From Gordius sp. MW1 (taxonomy: Eukaryota > Nematomorpha > Gordioida > Gordea > Gordiidae): DNA of 64,000 nt. Below are positions 26,445 to 39,481 of the stretch, piece by piece; the first letter of the stretch is position 1; every line of letters starts with the position of its first letter. The notes beneath the pieces were generated by a model. That model did no database searches and was not told the DNA's origin. It saw nothing but the letters and a program-made list of their open reading frames with translations. Position numbers and translations under genes: made by a program. The DNA lies in NCBI GenBank assembly GCA_964036665.1, contig OZ038528.1, forward strand, positions 10,980,501 through 11,044,500, in the 5' to 3' direction.

Positions 26445-27819
26445 TCTCGCAGCTTAAAACCTCTTTTCGGAAGTCAATCGAGGATAATAGGATTCTCAAA
26501 TTTGCTTACTTTTATATATTTTTTTATGCTCTTTCATATAGAATCGAAAAAAATAAATATTTTTACCTTAAAATTTTTCACATATTTTTCTTTGAACCGT
26601 ATTCATCCGATGAAAGTTGTCGTTTTCAGACGTGGTTTCCATGATAAAAAGTAAAAATTTATCAGAATCAGAAAACTATTACTTTGAAATCATGATCGCT
26701 TAGTGCATTTTTGAAAAATTAAGCACTCACGCTGCGATACAACAAACTAATCGCAACAATAAACGTTGTCTTTTGTCAAAATGATAGTTCTCGCAGCTTA
26801 AAACCTCTTTTCGGAAGTCAATCGAGGATAATAGGATTTTCAAATTGGCCTACTTTTATATATTTTTTCATGCTCTTTCACATAGAATCAAAAAAAAAAT
26901 ATTTTTACATCAAAATTTTTCACATATTTTTCTTTGAACAGTATTCATCCGATGAAAGTTGTCGTTTTCAGACGTGGTTTCCATGATAAAAAGTAAAAAT
27001 TTATCAGAATCAGAAAACTATTACTTTGAAATCATGATCGCATAGTGCATTTTTGAAAAATTAAGCACTCACGTTGCGATACAACAAACTAATTCTAACA
27101 ATAAAACGTTGTCTTTTGTCAAAATGATAGTTCTCGTAGCTTAAAACCTCTTTTCGGAAGTCAATAGAGGATAATAGGATTCTCAAATTGGCCTACTTTT
27201 ATATATTTTTTCATGCTCTTTCACATAGAATCGCAAAAAATAAATATTTTTACCTAAAAATTTTTGACATATTTTTCTTTGAACCGTATTCATCCGTAGA
27301 AAGTTGTCGTTTTCCAACGTGGTTTCCATGATAAAAAGTAAAAATTTATCAGAATCAAAAAACTATTACTTTAAAATCATGATCGCAGTGCATTTTTGAA
27401 AAATTAAGCACCCACTTTGCGATACAACAAACTAATCGCAACAATAAAACGTTGTCTTTTGTCAAAATGATAGTTCTCGCAGCTTAAAACCTCTTTTCGG
27501 AAGTCAATCGATGATAATAGGATTCTCAAATTGGCCTACTTTTATATATTTTTTCATGCTCTTTCACATAGAATCGAAAAAAATCAATATTTTTACCTCA
27601 AAATTTTTCACATATTTTTCTTTCAACAGTATTCATCCGATGAAAGTTGTCGTTTTCAGACGTGGTTTCCATGATAAAGAGTAAAATTTTATCAGAATCA
27701 GAAAACTATTACTTTGAAATCATGATCGCATAGTGCATTTTTGAAAAATTAAGCACTCACGTTGCGATACAACAAACTAATCGCAACAATAAAACGTTGT
27801 CTTTTGTCAAAATGATAGT
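26445..27819. repeat. Domain E, 4-unit HOR (1375 bp), copy 2
   Basis: Same a-b-c-d order and same length as copy 1. It differs at a few sites: GTTTCCATGAT in b, GAATCGC in c, and CACTTTGCGAT in the c dyad arm. Confidence 0.92.
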
Positions 27820-29193
27820 TCTCGCAGCTTAAAACCTCTTTTCGGAAGTCAATCGAGGATAATAGGATTCTCAAATTTGCTTACTTTTATATATTTTTTT
27901 ATGCTCTTTCATATAGAATCGAAAAAAATAAATATTTTTACCTTAAAATTTTTCACATATTTTTCTTTGAACCGTATTCATCCGATGAAAGTTGTCGTTT
28001 TCAGACGTGGTTTCCATGATAAAAAGTAAAAATTTATCAGAATCAGAAAACTATTACTTTGAAATCATGATCGCTTAGTGCATTTTTGAAAAATTAAGCA
28101 CTCACGCTGCGATACAACAAACTAATCGCAACAATAAACGTTGTCTTTTGTCAAAATGATAGTTCTCGCAGCTTAAAACCTCTTTTCGGAAGTCAATCGA
28201 GGATAATAGGATTTTCAAATTGGCCTACTTTTATATATTTTTTCATGCTCTTTCACATAGAATCAAAAAAAAAATATTTTTACATCAAAATTTTTCACAT
28301 ATTTTTCTTTGAACAGTATTCATCCGATGAAAGTTGTCGTTTTCAGACGTGGTTTCCATGATAAAAAGTAAAAATTTATCAGAATCAGAAAACTATTACT
28401 TTGAAATCATGATCGCATAGTGCATTTTTGAAAAATTAAGCACTCACGTTGCGATACAACAAACTAATTCTAACAATAAAACGTTGTCTTTTGTCAAAAT
28501 GATAGTTCTCGTAGCTTAAAACCTCTTTTCGGAAGTCAATAGAGGATAATAGGATTCTCAAATTGGCCTACTTTTATATATTTTTTCATGCTCTTTCACA
28601 TAGAATCGCAAAAAATAAATATTTTTACCTAAAAATTTTTGACATATTTTTCTTTGAACCGTATTCATCCGTAGAAAGTTGTCGTTTTCCAACGTGGTTT
28701 CCATGATAAAAAGTAAAAATTTATCAGAATCAAAAAACTATTACTTTAAAATCATGATCGCAGTGCATTTTTGAAAAATTAAGCACCCACGTTGCGATAC
28801 AACAAACTAATCGCAACAATAAAACGTTGTCTTTTGTCAAAATGATAGTTCTCGCAGCTTAAAACGTCTTTTCGGAAGTCAATCGATGATAATAGGATTC
28901 TCAAATTGGCCTACTTTTATATATTTTTTCATGCTCTTTCACATAGAATCGAAAAAAATCAATATTTTTACCTCAAAATTTTTCACATATTTTCTTTCAA
29001 CAGTATTCATCCGATGAAAGTTGTCGTTTTCAGACGTGGTTTCCATGATAAAGAGTAAAATTTTATCAGAATCAGAAAACTATTACTTTGAAATCATGAT
29101 CGCATAGTGCATTTTTGAAAAATTAAGCACTCACGTTGCGATACAACAAACTAATCGCAACAATAAAACGTTGTCTTTTGTCAAAATGATAGT
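27820..29193. repeat. Domain E, 4-unit HOR (1374 bp), copy 3
   Basis: Same a-b-c-d order. It is one base shorter because the T-run before CTTTCAACAG lost a base. AAAACGTC replaces AAAACCTC at the start of d. After it, 29194 onward begins like an a unit (CATATAG) but with GGCTTAC and ATATATATTTTT, so the HOR ends there. Confidence 0.92.
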
Positions 29194-29883
29194 TCTCGCA
29201 GCTTAAAACCTCTTTTCGGAAGTCAATCGAGGATAATAGGATTCTCAAATTGGCTTACTTTTATATATTTTTTCATGCTCTTTCATATAGAATCGAAAAA
29301 AATATATATTTTTACCTTAAAATCTTTCACATATTTTTCTTTGAACCGTATTCATCCGATGAAAGTTGTCGTTTTCAGACGTGGTTTCCATGATAAAAAG
29401 TAAAAATTTATCAGAATCAGAAAACTATTACTTTGAAATCATGATCGCATAGTGCATTTTTGAAAAATTAAGCACTCACGTTGCGATACAACAAACTAAT
29501 CGCAACAATAAAACGTTATCTTTTGTCAAAATGATAGTTCTCGCAGCTTAAAACCTCTTTTCGGAAGTCAATCGAGGATAATAGGCTTCTCAAACTGGCT
29601 TACTTTTATATATTTTTTCATGCTCTTTCATATAGAATCGAAAAAAATAAATATTTTTACCTCAAAATTTTTCACATATTTTTCTTTGAACCGTATTCAT
29701 CCGAAGAAAGTTGTCGTTTTCAGACGTGGTTTCCATGATAAAAAGTAAAAATTTATCAGAATCAGAAAACTATTACTTTGAAATCATGATCGCATAGTGC
29801 ATTTTTGAAAAATTAAGCACTCACGTTGCGATACAACAAACTAATCGCAACAATAAAACGTTGTCTTTTGTCAAAATGATAGT
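29194..29883. repeat. Two linker units between HOR domains E and F
   Basis: Both units have GGCTTAC and CATATAG. The second has AGGCTTCTCAAACTGG and GAAGAAAG. They carry AACGTTATC and CAAACTGG variants that reappear in domain G (37424, 40841, 42899, 43589), suggesting shared ancestry across about 8-14 kb. Confidence 0.65.
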
Positions 29884-32288
29884 TCTCGCAGCTTAAAACC
29901 TCTTTTCGGAAGTCAATCGAGGATAATAGGATTCTCAAATTGGCTTACTTTTATATATTTTTTCATGCTCTTTCACATAGAATCAAAAAAATAAATATTT
30001 TTACCTCAAAATATTTCACATATTTTTCTTTGAACCGTATTCATCCGATGAAAGTTGTCGTTTTCAGACGTGGTTTCCATGATAAAAAGTTAAATTTATC
30101 AGAATCAGAAAACTATTACTTTAAAATCATGATCGCATAGTGCATTTTTGAAAAATTAAGCACTCACGTTGCGATCCAACAAACTAATCGCAACAATAAA
30201 ACGTTGTCTTTTGTCAAAATGATAGTTCTCGCAGCTTAAAACCTCTTTTCGGAAGTCAATCGAGGATAATAGGATTCTCAATTTGGCCTACTTTTATATA
30301 TTTTTTCATGCTCTTTCACATAGAATCGAAAAAAATAAATATTTTTACCTCAAAATTTTTCACATATTTTTCTTTGAACCGTATTCATCCGATGAAAGTT
30401 GTCGTTTTCCGACGTGGTTTCCATGATAAAAAGTAAAAATTTATCAGAATCAAAAAACTATTACTTTGAAATCATGATCGCATAGTGCATTTTTGAAAAA
30501 TTAAGCACTCACGTTGCGATACAACAAACTAATCGCAACAATAAAACGTTGTCTTTTGTCAAAATGATAGTTCTCGCAGCTTAAAACCTCTTTTCGGAAG
30601 TCAATCGATGATAATAGGATTCTCAAATTGGCCTACTTTTATATATTTTTTCATGCTCTTTCACATAGAATCAAAAAAAAAATATTTTTACCTCAAAATT
30701 TTTCACATATTTTTCTTTGAACCGTATTCATCCGATGAAAGTTGTCGTTTTCAGACGTGGTTTCCTTGATAAAAAGTAAAAATTTATCAGAATCAGAAAA
30801 CTATTACTTTGAAATCATGATCGCATAGTGCATTTTTGAAAAATTAAGCACTCACGTTGCGATACAACAAACTAATCGCAACAATAAAACGTTGTCTTTT
30901 GTCAAAATGATAGTTCTCGCAGCTTAAAACCTTTTTTCGGAAGTCAATCGATGATAATAGTATTCTCAAATTGGCCTACTTTTATATATTTTTTCATGCT
31001 CTTTTACATAGAATAGAAAAAAATAAATATTTTTACCTCAAAATTTTCACCTATTTTTCTTTCAACCGTATTCATCCGATGAAAGTTGTCGTTTTCAGAC
31101 GTGGTTTCCATGATAAAAAGTAAAAATTTATCAGAATCAGAAAACTATTACTTTGAAATCATGATCGCATAGTGCATTTTTGAAAAATTAAGCACTCACG
31201 TTGCGATACAACAAACTAATCGCAACAATAAAACGTTGTCTTTTGTCAAAATGATAGTTCTCGCAGCTTAAAACCTCTTTTCGGAAGTCAATCGAGGATA
31301 ATAGGATTCTCAAATTAGCTAACTTTTATATATTTTTTCATGCTCTTTCACATAGAATTGAAAAAAAAAATATTTTTACCTCAAAATTTTTCACATATTT
31401 TTCTTTGAACCGTATTCATCCGAAGAAAGTTGTCGTTTTCAGACGTGGTTTCCATGATAAAAAGTAAAAATTTATCAGAATCAGAAAACTATTACTTTGA
31501 ATCATGATCGCATAGTGCATTTTTGAAAAATTAAGCACTCACGTTGCGATACAACAAACTAATCGCAACAATAAAACGTTGTCTTTTGTCAAAATGATAG
31601 TTCTCGCAGCTTAAAACCTCTTTTCGGAAGTCAATCGAGGATAATAGGATTTTCAAATTGGCCTACTTTTATATATTTTTTCATGCTCTTTCACATAGAA
31701 TCAAAAAAAAAATATTTTTACATCAAAATTTTTCACATATTTTTCTTTGAACAGTATTCATCCGATGAAAGTTGTCGTTTTCAGACGTGGTTTCCATGAT
31801 AAAAAGTAAAAATTTATCAGAATCAGAAAACTATTACTTTGAAATCATGATCGCATAGTGCATTTTTGAAAAATTAAGCACTCACGTTGCGATACAACAA
31901 ACTAATCGCACCAATAAAACGTTGTCTTTTGTCAAAATGATAGTTCTCGCAGCTTAAAACCTCTTTTCGGAAGTCAATCGAGGATAATAGGATTCTCAAA
32001 TTGGCTTACTTTTATATATTTTTTCATGCTCTTTCACATAGAATCAAAAAAATAAATATTTTTACCTCAAAATATTTCACATATTTATTTTTGAACCGTA
32101 TTCATCCGATGAAAGTTGTCGTTTTCAGACGTGGTTTCCATGATAAAAAGTAAAAATTTATCAGAATCAGAAAACTATTACTTTGAAATCATGATCGCAT
32201 AGTGCATTTTTGAAAAATTAAGCACTCACGTTGCGATACAACAAACTAATCGCAACAATAAAACGTTGTCTTTTGTCAAAATGATAGT
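29884..32288. repeat. Domain F, 7-unit HOR (2405 bp), copy 1
   Basis: Ordered markers: AAAGTTAAATTTA with CGATCCAAC; CTCAATTTGG with TTCCGACG; GATGATA with TTCCTTGAT; AACCTTTTTTCGG with AGTATTCTC and CACCTATTT; AAATTAGCTAAC with GAATTGAAAA and TTTGAATCATG; GATTTTC with TACATC and CGCACCAAT; ATTTATTTTTGAACC. All recur 2405 bp downstream. Confidence 0.92.
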
Positions 32289-34693
32289 TCTCGCAGCTTA
32301 AAACCTCTTTTCGGAAGTCAATCGAGGATAATAGGATTCTCAAATTGGCTTACTTTTATATATTTTTTCATGCTCTTTCACATAGAATCAAAAAAATAAA
32401 TATTTTTACCTCAAAATATTTCACATATTTTTCTTTGAACCGTATTCATCCGATGAAAGTTGTCGTTTTCAGACGTGGTTTCCATGATAAAAAGTTAAGT
32501 TTATCAGAATCAGAAAACTATTACTTTAAAATCATGATCGCATAGTGCATATTTGAAAAATTAAGCACTCACGTTGCGATCCAACAAACTAATCGCAACA
32601 ATAAAACGTTGTCTTTTGTCAAAATGATAGTTCTCGCAGCTTAAAACCTCTTTTCGGAAGTCAATCGAGGATAATAGGATTCTCAATTTGGCCTACTTTT
32701 ATATATTTTTTCATGCTCTTTCACATAGAATCGAAAAAAATAAATATTTTTACCTCAAAATTTTTCACATATTTTTCTTTGAACCGTATTCATCCGATGA
32801 AAGTTGTCGTTTTCCGACGTGGTTTCCATGATAAAAAGTAAAAATTTATCAGAATCAAAAAACTATTACTTTGAAATCATGATCGCATAGTGCATTTTTG
32901 AAAAATTAAGCACTCACGTTGCGATACAACAAACTAATCGCAACAATAAAACGTTGTCTTTTGTCAAAATGATAGTTCTCGCAGCTTAAAACCTCTTTTC
33001 GGAAGTCAATCGATGATAATAGGATTCTCAAATTGGCCTACTTTTATATATTTTTTCATGCTCTTTCACATAGAATCAAAAAAAAAATATTTTTACCTCA
33101 AAATTTTTCACATATTTTTCTTTGAACCGTATTCATCCGATGAAAGTTGTCGTTTTCAGACGTGGTTTCCTTGATAAAAAGTAAAAATTTATCAGAATCA
33201 GAAAACTATTACTTTGAAATCATGATCGCATAGTGCATTTTTGAAAAATTAAGCACTCACGTTGCGATACAACAAACTAATCGCAACAATAAAACGTTGT
33301 CTTTTGTCAAAATGATAGTTCTCGCAGCTTAAAACCTTTTTTCGGAAGTCAATCGATGATAATAGTATTCTCAAATTGGCCTACTTTTATATATTTTTTC
33401 ATGCTCTTTTACATAGAATAGAAAAAAATAAATATTTTTACCTCAAAATTTTCACCTATTTTTCTTTCAACCGTATTCATCCGATGAAAGTTGTCGTTTT
33501 CAGACGTGGTTTCCATGATAAAAAGTAAAAATTTATCAGAATCAGAAAACTATTACTTTGAAATCATGATCGCATAGTGCATTTTTGAAAAATTAAGCAC
33601 TCACGTTGCGATACAACAAACTAATCGCAACAATAAAACGTTGTCTTTTGTCAAAATGATAGTTCTCGCAGCTTAAAACCTCTTTTCGGAAGTCAATCGA
33701 GGATAATAGGATTCTCAAATTAGCTAACTTTTATATATTTTTTCATGCTCTTTCACATAGAATTGAAAAAAAAAATATTTTTACCTCAAAATTTTTCACA
33801 TATTTTTCTTTGAACCGTATTCATCCGAAGAAAGTTGTCGTTTTCAGACGTGGTTTCCATGATAAAAAGTAAAAATTTATCAGAATCAGAAAACTATTAC
33901 TTTGAATCATGATCGCATAGTGCATTTTTGAAAAATTAAGCACTCACGTTGCGATACAACAAACTAATCGCAACAATAAAACGTTGTCTTTTGTCAAAAT
34001 GATAGTTCTCGCAGCTTAAAACCTCTTTTCGGAAGTCAATCGAGGATAATAGGATTTTCAAATTGGCCTACTTTTATATATTTTTTCATGCTCTTTCACA
34101 TAGAATCAAAAAAAAAATATTTTTACATCAAATTTTTTCACATATTTTTCTTTGAACAGTATTCATCCGATGAAAGTTGTCGTTTTCAGACGTGGTTTCC
34201 ATGATAAAAAGTAAAAATTTATCAGAATCAGAAAACTATTACTTTGAAATCATGATCGCATAGTGCATTTTTGAAAAATTAAGCACTCACGTTGCGATAC
34301 AACAAACTAATCGCACCAATAAAACGTTGTCTTTTGTCAAAATGATAGTTCTCGCAGCTTAAAACCTCTTTTCGGAAGTCAATCGAGGATAATAGGATTC
34401 TCAAATTGGCTTACTTTTATATATTTTTTCATGCTCTTTCACATAGAATCAAAAAAATAAATATTTTTACCTCAAAATATTTCACATATTTATTTTTGAA
34501 CCGTATTCATCCGATGAAAGTTGTCGTTTTCAGATGTGGTTTCCATGATAAAAAGTAAAAATTTATCAGAATCAGAAAACTATTACTTTGAAATCATGAT
34601 CGCATAGTGCATTTTTGAAAAATTAAGCACTCATGTTGCGATCCAACAAACTAATCGCAACAATAAAACGTTGTCTTTTGTCAAAATGATAGT
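32289..34693. repeat. Domain F, 7-unit HOR (2405 bp), copy 2
   Basis: Same seven unit types in the same order and the same total length as copy 1. Differences noticed: AAAGTTAAGTTTA in unit 1, GTGCATATTTG near 32545, AAATTTTTTCAC in unit 6, and a changed 3-prime part in unit 7. Confidence 0.92.
34350..34693. repeat. Chimeric unit joining HOR types 7 and 1
   Basis: The 5-prime part (GAATCAAAAAAATAAAT, ATTTATTTTTGAACC) matches the seventh unit type of domain F. The 3-prime part has CGATCCAAC, which otherwise marks the first unit type (30173, 32578). The next unit (34694) is the second type, CTCAATTTGG, so the first type is skipped. This is what an unequal exchange inside a unit would leave. 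Confidence 0.8.
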
Positions 34694-36064
34694 TCTCGCA
34701 GCTTAAAACCTCTTTTCGGAAGTCAATCGAGGATAATAGGATTCTCAATTTGGCCTACTTTTATATATTTTTTCATGCTCTTTCACATAGAATCAAAAAA
34801 AATAAATATTTTTACCTCAAAATTTTTCACATATTTTTCTTTGAACCGATCCGATGAAAGTTGTCGTTTTCCGACGTGGTTTCCATGATAAAAAGTAAAA
34901 ATTTATCAGAATCAAAAAACTATTACTTTGAAATCATGATCGCATAGTGCATTTTTGAAAAATTAAGCACTCACGTTGCGATACAACAAACTAATCGCAA
35001 CAATAAAACGTTGTCTTTCGTCAAAATGATAGTTCTCGCAGCTTAAAACCTCTTTTCGGAAGTCAATCGAGGATAATAGGATTCTCAAATTGGCCTACTT
35101 TTATATATTTTTTCATGCTCTTTCACATAGAATCAAAAAAAAAATATTTTTACCTCAAAATTTTTCACATATTTTTCTTTGAACCGTATTCATCCGATGA
35201 AAGTTGTCGTTTTCAGACGTGGTTTCCTTGATAAAAAGTAAAAATTTATCAGAATCAGAAAACTATTACTTTGAAATCATGATCGCATAGTGCATTTTTG
35301 AAAAATTAAGCACTCACGTTGCGATACAACAAACTAATCGCAACAATAAAACGTTATCTTTTGTCAAAATGATAGTTCTCGCAGCTTAAAACCTCTTTTC
35401 GGAAGTCAATCGATGATAATAGTATTCTCAAATTGGCCTACTTTTATATATTTTTTCATGCTCTTTCACATAGAATAGAAAAAAAGAAATATTTTTACCT
35501 CAAAATTTTCACCTATTTTTCTTTCAACCGTATTCATCCGATGAAAGTTGTCGTTTTCAGACGTGGTTTCCATGATAAAAAGTAAAAATTTATCAGAATC
35601 AGAAAACTATTACTTTGAAATCATGATCGCATAGTGCATTTTTGAAAAATTAAGCACTCACGTTGCGATACAACAAACTAATCGCAACAATAAAACGTTG
35701 TCTTTTGTCAAAATGATAGTTCTCGCAGCTTAAAACCTTTTTTCGGAAGTCAATCGAGGATAATAGGATTCTCAAATTAGCTAACTTTTATATATTTTTT
35801 CATGCTCTTTCACATAGAATTGAAAAAAAAAATATTTTTACCTCAAAATTTTTCACATATTTTTCTTTGAACCGTATTCATCCGAAGAAAGTTGTCGTTT
35901 TCAGACGTGGTTTCCATGATAAAAAGTAAAAATTTATCAGAATCAGAAAACTATTACTTTGAAATCATGATCGCATAGTGCATTTTTGAAAAATTAAGCA
36001 CTCACGTTGCGATACAACAAACTAATCGCAACAATAAAACGTTGTCTTTTGTCAAAATGATAGT
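34694..36064. repeat. Domain F, partial third copy
   Basis: Unit types 2 to 5 of the 7-unit HOR follow in order at offset about 2060 from copy 2 (6 units, not 7). Changes: GAACCGATCCGATG (5 bp lost) near 34845, AACGTTATC near 35350, and AACCTTTTTTCGG moved to the unit with AAATTAGCTAAC. Confidence 0.8.
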
Positions 36065-39000
36065 TCTCGCAGCTTAAAACCTCTTTTCGGAAGTCAATCG
36101 AGGATAATAGGATTCTCAAATTGGCTTACTTTTATATATTTTTTCATGCTCTTTCACATAGAATCGAAAAAAATAAATATTTTTACCTCAAAATATTTCA
36201 CATATTTTTCTTTGAACCGTATTCATCCGATGAAAGTTGTCGTTTTCAGACGTGGTTTCCATGATAAAAAGTAAAAATTTATCAGAATCAAAAAACTATT
36301 ACTTTGAAATCATGATCGCATAGTGCATTTTTGAAAAATTAAGCACTCACGTTGCGATACAACAAACTAATCGCAACAATAAAACGTTGTCTTTTGTCAA
36401 AAACCTCTTTTCGGAAGTCAATAGAGGATAATAGGATTCTCAAATTGGTCTACTTTTATATATTTATCCATGCTCTTTCACATAGAATCAAAAAAAATTA
36501 TTTTTACCTCAAAATTTTTCACATATTTTTCTTTGAACCGTATTCATCCGATGAAAGTTGTCGTTTTCAGACGTGGTTTCCTTGATAAAAAGTAAAAATT
36601 TATCAGAATCAGAAAACTACTACTTTGAAATCATGATCGCATAGTGCATTTTTGAAAAATTAAGCACTCACGTTGCGATACAACAAACTAATCGCAACAA
36701 TAAAACGTTGTCTTTTGTCAAAATGATAGTTCTCGCAGCTTAAAACCTCTTTTCGGAAGTCAATCGATGATAATAGTATTCTCAAATTGGCCTACTTTTA
36801 TATATTATTTCATGCTCTTTCACATAGAATAGAAAAAAATAAATATTTTTACCTCAAAATTTTCACCTATTTTTCTTTGAACCGTATTCATCCGATGAAA
36901 TTTGTCGTTTTCAGACGTGGTTTCCATGATAAAAAGTAAAAATTTATCAGAATCAGAAAACTATTACTTTGAAATCATGATCGCATAGTGCATTTTTGAA
37001 AAATTAAGCACTCACGTTGCGATACAACAAACTAATCGCAACAATAAAACGTTGTCTTTTGTCAAAATGATAGTTCTCGCAGCTTAAAACCTCCTTTCGG
37101 AAATCAATCGAGGATAATAGGATTCTCAAATTGGCTTACTTTTATATATTTTTTTAAGCTCTTTCACATAGAATCGAAAAAAATAAATATTTTTACCTCA
37201 AAATTTTTCACATATTTTTCTTTGAACCGTATTCATCCGATGAAAGTTGTCGTTTTCAGACGTGGTTTCCATGATAAAAAATAAAAATTTATCAGAATCA
37301 GAAAACTATTACTTTGAAATCATGATCGCATAGTGCATTTTTGAAAAATTAAGCACTCACGTTGCGATACAACAAACTAATCGCAATAATAAAACGTTAT
37401 CTTTTGTCAAAATGATAGTTCTCGCAGCTTAAAACCTCTTTTCGGAAGTCAATCGAGGATAATAGGATTCTCAAACTGGCTTACTTTTATATATTTTTTC
37501 ATGCTCTTTCATATAGAATCGAAAAAAATAAATATTTTTACCTCAAAATTTTTCACATATTTTTCTTTGAACCGTATTCATCCGATGAAAGTTGTCGTTT
37601 TCAGACGTGGTTTCCTTGATAAAAAGTAAAAATTTATCAGAATCAGAAAACTATTACTTTGAAATCATGATCGCATAGTGCATTTTTGAAAAATTAAGCA
37701 CTCACGTTGCGATACAACAAACTAATCGCAACAATAAAACGTTGTCTTTTGTCAAAATGATAGTTCTCGCAGCTTAAAACCTCTTTTCGGAAGTCAATCG
37801 AGGATAATAGGATTCTCAAATTGGCTTACTTTAATATATTTTTTCATGCTCTTTCACATAGAATCGAAAAAAAATAATATTTTTACCTCAAAATTTTTCA
37901 CATATTTTCTTTGAACCGTATTCATCCGAAGAAAGTTGTCGTTTTCAGACGTGGTTTCCATGATAAAAAGTAAAAATTTATCAGAATCAGAAAACTATTA
38001 CTTTGAAATCATGATCGCATAGTGCATTTTTGAAAAATTAAGCACTCACGTTGCGATACAACAAACTAATCGCAACAATAAAATGTTGTCTTTTGTCAAA
38101 ATGATAGTTCTCGCAGAAACCTCTTTTCGGAAGTCAATCGAGGATAATAGGATTCTCAAATTGGCTTACTTTTATATATTTTTTCATGCTCTTTCACATA
38201 GAATCAAAAAAATAAATATTTTTACCTCAAAATATTTCACATATTTTTCTTTGAACCGTATTCATCCGATGAATGTTGTCGTTTTCAGACGTGGTTTCCA
38301 TGATAAAAAATAAAAATTTATCAGAATCAGAAAACTATTACTTTGAAATCATGATCGCATAGTGCATTTTTGAAAAATTAAGCACTCACGTTGCGATACA
38401 ACAAACTAATCGCAACAATAAAACGTTGTCTTTTGTCAAAATGATAGTTCGCGCAGCTTAAAACCTCTTTTCGGAAGTCAATCGATCATAATAGTATTCT
38501 CAAATTGGCCTACTTTTATATATTTTTTCATGCTCTTTCACATAGAATAGAAAAAAATAAATATTTTTACCTCAAAATTTTCACCTATTTTTCTTTCAAC
38601 CGTATTCATCCGATGAAAGTTGTCGTTTTCAGACGTGGTTTCCATGATAAAAAGTAAAAATTTATCAGAGTCAGAAAACTATTACTTTGAAATCATGATC
38701 GCATAGTGCATTTTTGAAAAATTAAGCACTCACGTTGCGATACAACAAACTAATCGCAACAATAAAACGTTGTCTTTTGTCAAAATGATAGTTCTCGCAG
38801 CTTAAAACCTCCTTTCGGAAATCAATCGAGGATAATAGGATTCTCAAATTGGCTTACTTTTATATATTTTTTTAAGCTCTTTCACATAGAATCGAAAAAA
38901 ATAAATATTTTTACCTCAAAATTTTTCACATATTTTTCTTTGAACCGTATTCATCCGATGAAAGTTGTCGTTTTCAGACGTGGTTTCCATGATAAAAAAT

Positions 39001-39481
39001 AAAAATTTATCAGAATCAGAAAACTATTACTTTGAAATCATGATCGCATAGTGCATTTTTGAAAAATTAAGCACTCACGTTGCGATACAACAAACTAATC
39101 GCAACAATAAAACGTTGTCTTTTGTCAAAATGATAGTTCGCGCAGCTTAAAACCTCTTTTCGGAAGTCAATCGATCATAATAGTATTCTCAAATTGGCCT
39201 ACTTTTATATATTTTTTCATGCTCTTTCACATAGAATAGAAAAAAATAAATATTTTTACCTCAAAATTTTCACCTATTTTTCTTTCAACCGTATTCATCC
39301 GATGAAAGTTGTCGTTTTCAGACGTGGTTTCCTTGATAAAAAGTAAAAATTTATCAGAATCAGAAAACTATTACTTTGAAATCATGATCGCATAGTGCAT
39401 TTTTGAAAAATTAAGCACTCACGTTGCGATACAACAAACTAATCGCAACAATAAAACGTTGTCTTTTGTCAAAATGATAGT
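36065..39481. repeat. Domain G, 10-unit HOR (3417 bp), copy 1
   Basis: Ordered markers: AAAATATTTC with TCAAAAAAC; a shortened junction TGTCAAAAACCTC with TTTATCCATG; TATATTATTTC with GAAATTTGTC; CTCCTTTCGGAAATC with TTTTTTAAGC; CAAACTGG with CATATAG; TTTAATATATT with GAAGAAAG; GCAGAAACC with GATGAATG; GTTCGCGC with GATCATAATAG and GAGTCAG; CTCCTTTCGG; GTTCGCGC with TTCCTTGAT. Each recurs at +3417. Confidence 0.93.
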
